A stretch of DNA of 64,000 nt, from positions 124,001-188,000 of the forward strand of contig NZ_CP011454.1 of the NCBI RefSeq assembly GCF_000695095.2. Reading direction: 5' to 3'. Positions 54,249 through 61,612 of this stretch are shown one piece after another. Each line of letters starts with the position of its first letter. The stretch's first letter is position 1. The translations under genes were made by a program, and so were the position numbers. The notes beneath the pieces are model-generated. The model was not told the DNA's origin and ran no database searches. It saw nothing but the letters and a program-made list of their open reading frames with translations. This DNA is from Gemmatimonas phototrophica (lineage in GTDB: Bacteria > Gemmatimonadota > Gemmatimonadetes > Gemmatimonadales > Gemmatimonadaceae).

Positions 54249-54639
54249 CGGGGTGGCTCGGGGTGGGGGTGGGGGTGGGGGTGGGCGTGGGCGTGGTCAC
54301 GGGAGCTGTGACTTGGGCTGTGACGGTCTTGAGGTACTCGCCCAGGCGATCGAGGCTCGCTTCCATGTGGGCGCGATACTCGTCCATCCAGGCGGCGGCG
54401 TCTTTGAGCGGCGCGGCGTTGAGCGTGCAGGGGCGCCATTGGGCCTCGCGCCCTTTGGTGACGAGCCCGGCCCGCTCCAGCACCTTGAGGTGCTTGGTGA
54501 CTCCCGGGAGCGTCATCTGCCCCAGAAACGGCTCGGCGATCTGGGTGACACTGGCCTCCCCCTGCCGCAGGCGCGCCAGGATGGCGCGGCGGGTGGGGTC
54601 GGCGAGGGCGGAGAAGGTTTGGCTCAGCGTGTCCTGCAT
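54232..54639 (-). CDS. ArsR-type regulator with a Pro-Thr tail
   Basis: 135 residues. Winged helix: FSALADPTRRAILARLRQGE, VTQIAEPF and MTLPGVTKHLKVLERAGLVT, a standard ArsR of the AHSA1-linked type without cysteine metal ligands. After about residue 108 the protein ends in a (PT)-rich tail encoded by a hexameric repeat. It probably represses itself and the AHSA1 gene through the palindrome at 54642. Confidence 0.9.
   Translation of the reverse strand: MQDTLSQTFSALADPTRRAILARLRQGEASVTQIAEPFLGQMTLPGVTKHLKVLERAGLVTKGREAQWRPCTLNAAPLKDAAAWMDEYRAHMEASLDRLGEYLKTVTAQVTAPVTTPTPTPTPTPTPSHPDDVSR
54260..54285 (+). repeat. Hexamer repeat with G-quadruplex potential
   Basis: GGGG, three runs of GGGGG and a GGG separated by single T bases on the plus strand. 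This encodes the Pro-Thr tail of the ArsR protein on the minus strand and overlaps the end of that gene just before the AHSA1 start. The single-base loops make a stable quadruplex on the template strand plausible. Confidence 0.75.
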
Positions 54640-54641
54640 GA

Positions 54642-54673
54642 TATACCAGTTGGTTAATTAGCTGACTGGTATA
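54642..54673. promoter_or_regulatory. ArsR operator palindrome
   Basis: TATACCAGT (54642-54650) and ACTGGTATA (54665-54673) are perfect 9-base arms with a 14-base AT-rich centre, next to the ArsR start codon at 54639. Typical for autoregulated ArsR repressors. Confidence 0.82.
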
Positions 54674-54680
54674 GTAAGTG

Positions 54681-54718
54681 GCGGGGTATATTCTGCAAGG
54701 CGGGGTATATTCTGCAAG
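54681..54718. repeat. Exact tandem 19-bp repeat
   Basis: GCGGGGTATATTCTGCAAG occurs twice without gap (54681-54699, 54700-54718). It lies between the ArsR operator and the divergent secreted-protein gene and contains a TATATT that could serve as a -10 element. It may be a duplicated promoter or regulator site. Confidence 0.9.
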
Positions 54719-54765
54719 ACGGTACGCTCGGAATCGGTGGCCCCCAATTTTCTGGTACTGACCCA

Positions 54766-56127
54766 ATGCGCCTGCGAAGCTTGCTGACACGCCCAAAACT
54801 GGCCGCACTGCTGCTGCCAGCGGCCGGTGCTGCCGCCCTGCTGTTTTCGCCCGCCGGCAAGCTGCCGGCCAGTGCTCGCTGCTCATTGGCGCCTGGTGGT
54901 ACGATGGCGTTGCTCAAGGTCGAGCGAGACACCCTGTTGCCATTGACCGAGTCGCGTCAGTCGCCCGTCTTCTCAAGTAGCGCGCCGGCCGGTGGCCGCG
55001 GCGAAATGACCGACACCATGATCATGCCGGCGGCGCGGGTGCGGCTGCTGAACGTGGATGATGTCACGCGCGCCGCGTTCACCGCGGCGGGGATTTCGGA
55101 CACGCAGCCGCACGCGTATATCGTGGCCGCACCGTATGGCGCCGACTGCCGCACCATTCCGTGGTCGGACACCGTGACCTTCGCCGTGCCAGGCGAAATT
55201 GGTTATGTGCGTGCAACGCTGGCGGCGCGGGATCGCTGGATCGGGAACGTGCCCGTGCTCGTCATCCCCGACTACTGGAACTATCCGTATCCACGGCGCG
55301 GTCGCCCGTATGGTGTGCCGGTCAATGCGCCGCTCGCGCCCGCTGCCGCGATGTTTGATGCGCAGCGTCTGCTGCATCGCCCGTACTACACCACACGACC
55401 GTCGCCGTCGGAGATTGATGCCGCGGGTGGCGAGCGTGGCGCGCGAGCCATGGACTGGGCGCGCAGCAATCTCCAGCACGCCGAACTGGAACCGATCCGC
55501 ACGCTTGTGCGCGATGCTGTGTTGGAAACCGATTGGCGCGTCGCTCAGCGCACACCCAGTCAGCTGCGCGGTACATACCGTGTTGAGCTGCACGCCGACA
55601 CCACGACGTACACATGGTACTTTCGCACGCAGCCGCAGCTTGCCTATCGCTGGGACGGGGAGAGGCAGCGTACCACAGCGGAGCTGCTTTCATCTCCGCA
55701 CATTGGCGGCTACCGCATGGTGGGGTATGCCGCCGAGTCGCTGTCGGCGCTGACTGGTGATCCGGGCAGCGGGAGCAATCGTCGACCATTGGTATGGCTT
55801 GTCGTGAACGACCGTCCCACCACGCCCGGCAATGAGGCGCGGCGGGAGTTCACCGGCGTGCTGGAGTTCATGCAGAGCGCCACGGCCGAAGCGGCGTGGG
55901 ATGCACTGGCGCCGTTCACGCCCCCGCTGAGCGTCGCGGACAGCACGATGCTGGCCCGCATGGGGCGCCCCTTGCCACGCGGCAACCGGCAGCCGCGGTT
56001 GCCAATCACCGTGCAGCTTGGTGCCAATGAGAGCGTGCGTGCCGACAGCACGTGGGTGACCGCAGGCCGTCGCTTGCGGGTGGTGCTGACGCGAGTGGAT
56101 ACCACGACCACCCGCCGCACGTTCTGA
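54766..56127 (+). CDS. Secreted protein of unknown function
   Basis: 453 residues. The N-terminus MRLRSLLTRPKLAALLLPAA with following hydrophobic stretch is a signal or anchor. The mature part is rich in strands (TYRVELHADTTTYTWYFRTQ, MVGYAAESLSAL, ITVQLGANESVRADSTWV) and Arg/Thr, without recognised motifs. It looks extracytoplasmic. It diverges from the ArsR gene and shares its repeat-rich promoter, and is followed 82 bp later by the triple-fusion kinase gene in the same direction. Confidence 0.75.
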   Translation: MRLRSLLTRPKLAALLLPAAGAAALLFSPAGKLPASARCSLAPGGTMALLKVERDTLLPLTESRQSPVFSSSAPAGGRGEMTDTMIMPAARVRLLNVDDVTRAAFTAAGISDTQPHAYIVAAPYGADCRTIPWSDTVTFAVPGEIGYVRATLAARDRWIGNVPVLVIPDYWNYPYPRRGRPYGVPVNAPLAPAAAMFDAQRLLHRPYYTTRPSPSEIDAAGGERGARAMDWARSNLQHAELEPIRTLVRDAVLETDWRVAQRTPSQLRGTYRVELHADTTTYTWYFRTQPQLAYRWDGERQRTTAELLSSPHIGGYRMVGYAAESLSALTGDPGSGSNRRPLVWLVVNDRPTTPGNEARREFTGVLEFMQSATAEAAWDALAPFTPPLSVADSTMLARMGRPLPRGNRQPRLPITVQLGANESVRADSTWVTAGRRLRVVLTRVDTTTTRRTF

Positions 56128-56209
56128 CCGGTTCTCGCCGGATATTGCACGGGTCAGGTGTGCAACGGTTCATTGCGCCGAGCTGCCACGCTCGGCGTAC
56201 ATTTCGGGC

Positions 56210-59119
56210 ATGACCGACATTGCCAGCCGGCTGGGCGCTGCCCTTGCAGAACGTTACGAGATTGAGCGGGAGCTGGGGCACGGGGGTATGGCCACCGTGC
56301 ATCTGGCGCGCGATATCCGCCATGGTCGTACCGTGGCCATCAAGGTGTTGCGCCCCGAGCTTGCCCAGGCGGTAGGTGCGGCGCGTTTTCTGCGGGAGAT
56401 CAACATCGCCGCGCAGCTGCAGTCGCCGCACATTCTGCCGCTGCTCGATTCGGGGGAGGCGGACGGGCTTCTGTACTACGTCATGCCGTACATCGAGGGC
56501 GATTCACTGCGTGGTCTGCTCGCCAAGGAGGGCACGCTGGCGCCGTCGGACGCAGTGCGTCTGTTGCGCGATGTGGTGGACGGGTTGGCCCACGCTCACC
56601 GTGCTGGCGTGTTGCACCGTGACATCAAGCCAGACAATGTCATGATTGCCGATCGGCACGCGTTGCTGGTGGACTTTGGTGTGGCCAAGGCCATGCGCGA
56701 TGCCACGAAGCAGCACGATCTCACCAGCATCGGCTTTTCGCTTGGCACCCCGAGCTACATGGCGCCGGAGCAAGCCGCCGCCGACCCCCTCATCGATCAT
56801 CGTGCCGACATTTATTCAGTTGGCGTGATGGCGTATGAAATGCTGTCGGGTACCCTGCCGTTCACCGGTGCACCACAGGCCGTCATGGCGGCGCATATCT
56901 CCAAAGCGGTTCCGCCGCTGCTCACGGTCACGCCGCATGTCCCGCCTGCGCTGGCGCAGCTGATCATGCGCTGCCTCGAGAAGGATCCGGCGTTGCGCTA
57001 TCAGTCGGCAGCAGAACTGCTCGAGGCCATGGAGTCGCTGGCGACGCCATCGATGTCCACCGTGGTGTCACGACCTCCGGCCGCTCGCCGCTCACGCATG
57101 GTCTTGCTGGCCGGAATGGGAGTGGCCCTCGTGGCCGTGGCAGGCTATTTCGGAACGGCGGCGCTGCGTCGCGACCAATGGGTGAACAGCACCGGCAAGC
57201 CCATGCTGGCGCGGTTGATTGAAGCCAGCGATATCGACAGCATCGTGACTGTCGCACTCGAAATTGATCGTATTGCGAAGAACGATTCCGTCACGGCGAG
57301 TTTGCCGGGATTTATGGTGCGTCGTGCGGTGATAACGACCATGCCGGCCGGCGCGACGGTCTGTCGCGCCTCGTTTGCCGATACCACGCAGTGGCGATGC
57401 CTCGGCACCACCCCCACCGATTCCGTGTGGTTGCCGAATCGTCCCGGATTGTTCCGGTTTCAGAAGACGGGTTATCGCACCACCTATCGCGTGGAGGGGC
57501 CGCGACCCGCGCTCGTCCCGCTCGATAGCGCGTCGGCTCCGCACGCGGAAATGGAACGGATTGCCGCCGGGAACTTCGACACCTTTCTGGTAGGAACCGA
57601 CGGGAATCCGGAGTTGCCCTTGGGCGAATTCCGGCTCGACCGCTTTGAAACATCCAATCGTCAGTACAAGGCGTTTGTCGACGCCGGCGGCTATCGGGAC
57701 TCGAGCTACTGGGAGCATCCGTTTCGCGAGGATGGTACCGCGCTCTCGTGGGCGCAGGCCATGGCGAAGTTCGTCGATCGCAGTGGACTTCCTGGGCCGG
57801 CAACATGGGAAGGTGGCGACTACCCGGCGGGGAAGGGCGATTTCCCCGTGGGTGGTGTAAGCTGGTACGAGGCCGCGGCGTTCGCGAAGTTCGCCGGCAA
57901 GTCGTTGCCGACGCTGTATCACTGGGCCCGGGCCGCCAGTGTATACCAATCGCGCTTTGTGGTGCCGTACAGCAACCTCGAAAGCAAAGACGCACTGCCG
58001 GTTGGCACACTGCGCGGCGTGAGCTGGGCTGGTGTGTCCGATATGGCCGGCAATGTGCGCGAGTGGTGCTTCAACGATGCGGGCGCGAGTGGCCGGTACA
58101 TTCTGGGCGGCGGGTTCAGCGATGCGACGTATTCGTTTGTGGATGCGTACGCACAGCCTCCCATGAGTCGTGCGGCCATCAACGGTTTTCGCCTCGCACT
58201 CTACGCGCCCAACGAACCCAGTCTCGCCGCCGCATCGGCACCCATCTCACGCGCGGTGACCGACTATGCCAAGGAAACCCCGGTATCCGCGGCGATCTAC
58301 GCCGCCTACCTGCCGCAGTTCGACTACGACAAGAGTGCGCTCAACGCCAAGGTGGAACAGCGCGATACCACGCCGGAGAACTGGATTGTTGAGCGGGTGA
58401 GTTTTGATGCCGCGTACGGTGGGGAGCGCATGGCGGCGTGGATCTACCTGCCCAAACGCGCGACCCCGCCGTATCAGACCGTCGTGATGTTTCCGGGATC
58501 GGGGTCGATTGGAGCGGCGCCCAGCACCAGTACACCCGATACGCGGATCAGCTTTTTGCCGCAGGCCGGTCGTGTGGCCGTGTTCCCGATTTTCAAGAGC
58601 ATCCACGAGCGAAGCGACAGCCTGCGCAGCGACATCCCCGACCGCTCCATCTTCTGGCGCGATCACGTGATCATGTGGGTCAAAGACTATCGCCGTACGC
58701 TCGACTACCTGAGCACGCGGGCCGATATCGACAGCACGAAGTTAGCCTATTTCGGCTATAGCTGGGGTGGCAACATGGGTGGGATCATTCCTGCCGTCGA
58801 ACCGCGCATCAAAGCGAGCATGTTGTACGTCGCCGGCTTGACCATGGAGCGCAGTCGACCGGAAGTGGATCCCTTCAACTATCTGCCGCGCGTGACATCG
58901 CCGGTGCTGATGCTCAACGGCAAGTACGACTACTTCTTCCCGTCGGAAACGGCGCAGAAGCCGTTCTACCAACTCCTGGGCTCTCCGGCGGCCGACAAGA
59001 AATACAAGGTGTACGAAGGTGGTCATGATGTGCCGCGCACCGAATTGATCAAGGAATCCCTGGCGTGGCTGGACAGGTATCTGGGGCCGGTGTCCAGCCG
59101 GTCACCTGGACGGCGCTAA
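56210..59119 (+). CDS. Ser/Thr kinase fused to FGE-like domain and alpha/beta hydrolase
   Basis: 969 residues. Kinase 16-275: HGGMATV loop, Lys45 (VAIK), HRDIKPDN (Asp138), DFG Asp155 and GTPSYMAPEQ. A membrane helix at about 297-316, then a PEGA-like stretch (370-435). Next a formylglycine-generating-enzyme/SUMF1-like domain (about 448-665: VGGVSWYEAAAFAKFAGKSL, DMAGNVREWCFND, ILGGGFSD). A dienelactone-hydrolase-type alpha/beta domain ends the protein (about 725-958) with Ser851 in FGYSWGGN, Asp907 (KYDYFF) and His939. All three sets of catalytic motifs look usable. The FGE and hydrolase parts would face the periplasm. Confidence 0.92.
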   Translation: MTDIASRLGAALAERYEIERELGHGGMATVHLARDIRHGRTVAIKVLRPELAQAVGAARFLREINIAAQLQSPHILPLLDSGEADGLLYYVMPYIEGDSLRGLLAKEGTLAPSDAVRLLRDVVDGLAHAHRAGVLHRDIKPDNVMIADRHALLVDFGVAKAMRDATKQHDLTSIGFSLGTPSYMAPEQAAADPLIDHRADIYSVGVMAYEMLSGTLPFTGAPQAVMAAHISKAVPPLLTVTPHVPPALAQLIMRCLEKDPALRYQSAAELLEAMESLATPSMSTVVSRPPAARRSRMVLLAGMGVALVAVAGYFGTAALRRDQWVNSTGKPMLARLIEASDIDSIVTVALEIDRIAKNDSVTASLPGFMVRRAVITTMPAGATVCRASFADTTQWRCLGTTPTDSVWLPNRPGLFRFQKTGYRTTYRVEGPRPALVPLDSASAPHAEMERIAAGNFDTFLVGTDGNPELPLGEFRLDRFETSNRQYKAFVDAGGYRDSSYWEHPFREDGTALSWAQAMAKFVDRSGLPGPATWEGGDYPAGKGDFPVGGVSWYEAAAFAKFAGKSLPTLYHWARAASVYQSRFVVPYSNLESKDALPVGTLRGVSWAGVSDMAGNVREWCFNDAGASGRYILGGGFSDATYSFVDAYAQPPMSRAAINGFRLALYAPNEPSLAAASAPISRAVTDYAKETPVSAAIYAAYLPQFDYDKSALNAKVEQRDTTPENWIVERVSFDAAYGGERMAAWIYLPKRATPPYQTVVMFPGSGSIGAAPSTSTPDTRISFLPQAGRVAVFPIFKSIHERSDSLRSDIPDRSIFWRDHVIMWVKDYRRTLDYLSTRADIDSTKLAYFGYSWGGNMGGIIPAVEPRIKASMLYVAGLTMERSRPEVDPFNYLPRVTSPVLMLNGKYDYFFPSETAQKPFYQLLGSPAADKKYKVYEGGHDVPRTELIKESLAWLDRYLGPVSSRSPGRR

Positions 59120-59126
59120 GCGTTGT

Positions 59127-60248
59127 TCAGGAGGCAGGCGGCCCACTCAAAAACGCGTCTGCCGGGCTGAGGAGCACCCCCGGCGCGAAGCCGAGCAGCA
59201 ACAGCAGCAGAATGAGCATGGCCGCCACCACGCGCTCGCGCGTGAGCAGATCGGGGGCGAGCGATGGCGTACCGCGCCCCAGAAAGACGGTGGAGTACGT
59301 CATGAGCGTGGCCACGGCGAGGAAGGCGCTGGAGAGAATCATGGCCACGGTGCTCGTGGGACTCTCCATCCACAACGTGTGCAGCAACAGATCGTCGGCC
59401 ACAAAGCCGGCCATGCCGGGCAACCCCACACCCGCGCCACCAAAGAGCGCAAAGGCAGCGGCCAGCACGGGAAACGCCGCCACGCGCCCGCCGCGCCCCA
59501 CAAATGACACCGCACCCACGCGCGATTCGAGGGCACTCGTCATGATGCCCAGTCCGCCAAGGGCCAGCCCCATGGTGACGGCCACCAGCAGTGCCGCGCC
59601 GAAGTTGCCAATGCTGGCCGTGCCCAGCGCTGCCAGCAACATGCCGCCGTGCATGGCGGTGGTGCCGCGTACAAAGCCGCGCAGATCACGCTGCACCAAG
59701 GTAATGAGGGCTGCCCCCATGGCCGCGCCGGCGCCAATGCGCACCAACCAGGGCGCCGCCTGAATGGCCACGTTGTGGTGATCGACGAACCGCAGATGCA
59801 CAAACACCAGCGCAATGAGTGACGCCATCTGCTGTGTCTGCACGAACGGCGCGCGATCATTGAGCGCCGCCACGCCCACATGCAGCGGCATGACACCGGC
59901 GCGCAGAGCAATGGCGACTCCCGAGAGCGCCAGCGCCACGCTCATATGGTCGCCTCCTACCGCCACTGATGCGCCGATGGCAAGGATAGCCGAGAGCACC
60001 AGCATCACGCCGCCGGTTCGCGTGGCGGACCACGCCGTCGCGGCATGCATGAGCGCACTGGCCGCCACGGCCGCGTAAGCTACGGATCCATTGCCCGCAA
60101 AGAGTGCCACCGCTTGCACGACCATGAGCGACAACAGCATCCACGTACGATGACGTTGCGGCTGCGCCACCACCGGGGCCGCGCTCAACAGTGCGCACAC
60201 CAGCAATGTCTCCCACGGCGCCGAGACCGTACTCGTGAGATCCATCAT
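59127..60248 (-). CDS. Second antiporter-like membrane subunit of a Dab-type operon
   Basis: 373 residues with about 11 membrane helices. GVMPLHVGVAALNDRAPFVQ, then SLIALVFVHLRFVDHH correspond to the proton-translocating core of NuoL/M/N-type subunits, but it is shorter than NuoM or NuoN. It overlaps the DabB-like gene by 4 bases, so the two membrane proteins are made together. A second subunit of this kind is not part of the described two-component DabAB complex. Confidence 0.8.
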   Translation of the reverse strand: MMDLTSTVSAPWETLLVCALLSAAPVVAQPQRHRTWMLLSLMVVQAVALFAGNGSVAYAAVAASALMHAATAWSATRTGGVMLVLSAILAIGASVAVGGDHMSVALALSGVAIALRAGVMPLHVGVAALNDRAPFVQTQQMASLIALVFVHLRFVDHHNVAIQAAPWLVRIGAGAAMGAALITLVQRDLRGFVRGTTAMHGGMLLAALGTASIGNFGAALLVAVTMGLALGGLGIMTSALESRVGAVSFVGRGGRVAAFPVLAAAFALFGGAGVGLPGMAGFVADDLLLHTLWMESPTSTVAMILSSAFLAVATLMTYSTVFLGRGTPSLAPDLLTRERVVAAMLILLLLLLGFAPGVLLSPADAFLSGPPAS

Positions 60249-61591
60249 GACGCCGATGACGTGGACGATGCATCTGTACCCGTCGCCTGCGGGACATCGG
60301 CCGAGCAGACCCGCCGCCAGCTACGATCGGCCCGATCCAGCAGGCGCGCAAAGCCCATGAGTGGAGCCAGCAGCCTATCGATGAAATCATCCAGCCGCAG
60401 CCGATGCAACGACGCCGCATACACGCGCGCCGACAGCGACGGCGACAGGCGATCGAGCCACGTGGGGTGACGAGGCACATGTCCCAGCCGGTGGCTGTCG
60501 TGAATCATGTTGGGCGCCTTGAGGTACTGTCCAAGACGCAACAGCGCATGACACACCAGATGCGCCAGCGCGAGCGTGGTCCACCCCATGCCGATCTCGG
60601 CAAGAATGAGCCCCACCTGCGCCAGCGTCGCGTGGGCCAGCGCCCCCTTGGCATCGGTGTGCACGCGCACCACGGCCGCCGCGTAGAGCGCGGTACTGAG
60701 CCCTACCACCACCGACATGGTGCGCGCAATGACTGACGTTTCAAGCACTGGCCACACGCGCAGCAACAGAAACAATCCGGCGTGAATGGACACGGCGCCG
60801 TAGAACAGCGCACTGGAGGGCGTGGGCCCTTCCATGGCGCGCGGCAACCATCCGGAGAAGGGGAGCTGCGCCGACTTGCCCATGGCCGAAAGCAAAAATA
60901 GTAGGGCAATGGCGGTAGACTGCACCATGGGTAGCGCCGCCGCCCCCGACATGGCGGAGAAGCGCGCGGAGCCCAACAGCTCGAACGTGGCCACGGTGGC
61001 GATCAGCAGCCCGGCATCGGAGAAGCGATAGGTGGCGAATGCGCGCACCGACGAGCGCACGGGTTCATCACGCTCGTGAAAAAAGCCAATGAAGAACGCC
61101 GACGAAATGCCAATGAGCTCCCACCCGGCGAAGAACAGCTCCAATGCCCCCGCCAGTGCCACCAGCTGCGTACCCGTGGCAAACACGCCAATGAGCGTGA
61201 AGAAGCGCGTGAAGCCTGGCTCCTTGTGCAGATATGTGCGGGAGAAGCGTGCTACCAGCGCCGTGAGCACGGCCGCGAAGAGCGCAATGGTCACCGAAAT
61301 GCGATCAACCAGCAGTACGGCGGGAATGCGGAAGTCGCCAATACGCAGCCAGTCGCCAAACTCGACGTCACCTCGCACGGCGTCGCCACCGATGCCGAGA
61401 AACCCCGCAGTCACCGCGACCACCGACGCGATGGATATCATGAGGCCACTGTTCACCACGCGCATGACCCACCCTTCGCGTACGGGCGCCCGCCGCAACA
61501 GCACGCGCGCGCCTACCAGCACCACGCTGCACAGCGGCGCCAGAATGGCGAGGGCAAGCCCCCAGCGAACCATCAGCACGGTATTACTCAT
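60245..61591 (-). CDS. dabB: DabB-like proton-conducting membrane subunit (NuoL-type)
   Basis: 448 residues from the ATG at 61591 (61603 is also in frame), about 13 membrane helices. KSAQLPFSGWLPRAMEGPTP followed by SALFYGAVSIHAGLFLLLRV is the NuoL/MrpA-type proton-channel core with its lysine and histidine. In the DAB system DabB supplies proton-motive force to drive CO2 hydration by DabA. It is 9-22 bp downstream of dabA. DabA precedes DabB here, the reverse of the order usually described. Confidence 0.88.
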   Translation of the reverse strand: MSNTVLMVRWGLALAILAPLCSVVLVGARVLLRRAPVREGWVMRVVNSGLMISIASVVAVTAGFLGIGGDAVRGDVEFGDWLRIGDFRIPAVLLVDRISVTIALFAAVLTALVARFSRTYLHKEPGFTRFFTLIGVFATGTQLVALAGALELFFAGWELIGISSAFFIGFFHERDEPVRSSVRAFATYRFSDAGLLIATVATFELLGSARFSAMSGAAALPMVQSTAIALLFLLSAMGKSAQLPFSGWLPRAMEGPTPSSALFYGAVSIHAGLFLLLRVWPVLETSVIARTMSVVVGLSTALYAAAVVRVHTDAKGALAHATLAQVGLILAEIGMGWTTLALAHLVCHALLRLGQYLKAPNMIHDSHRLGHVPRHPTWLDRLSPSLSARVYAASLHRLRLDDFIDRLLAPLMGFARLLDRADRSWRRVCSADVPQATGTDASSTSSAS

Positions 61592-61612
61592 GGTACCATT
61601 CACGGCGAGTGC

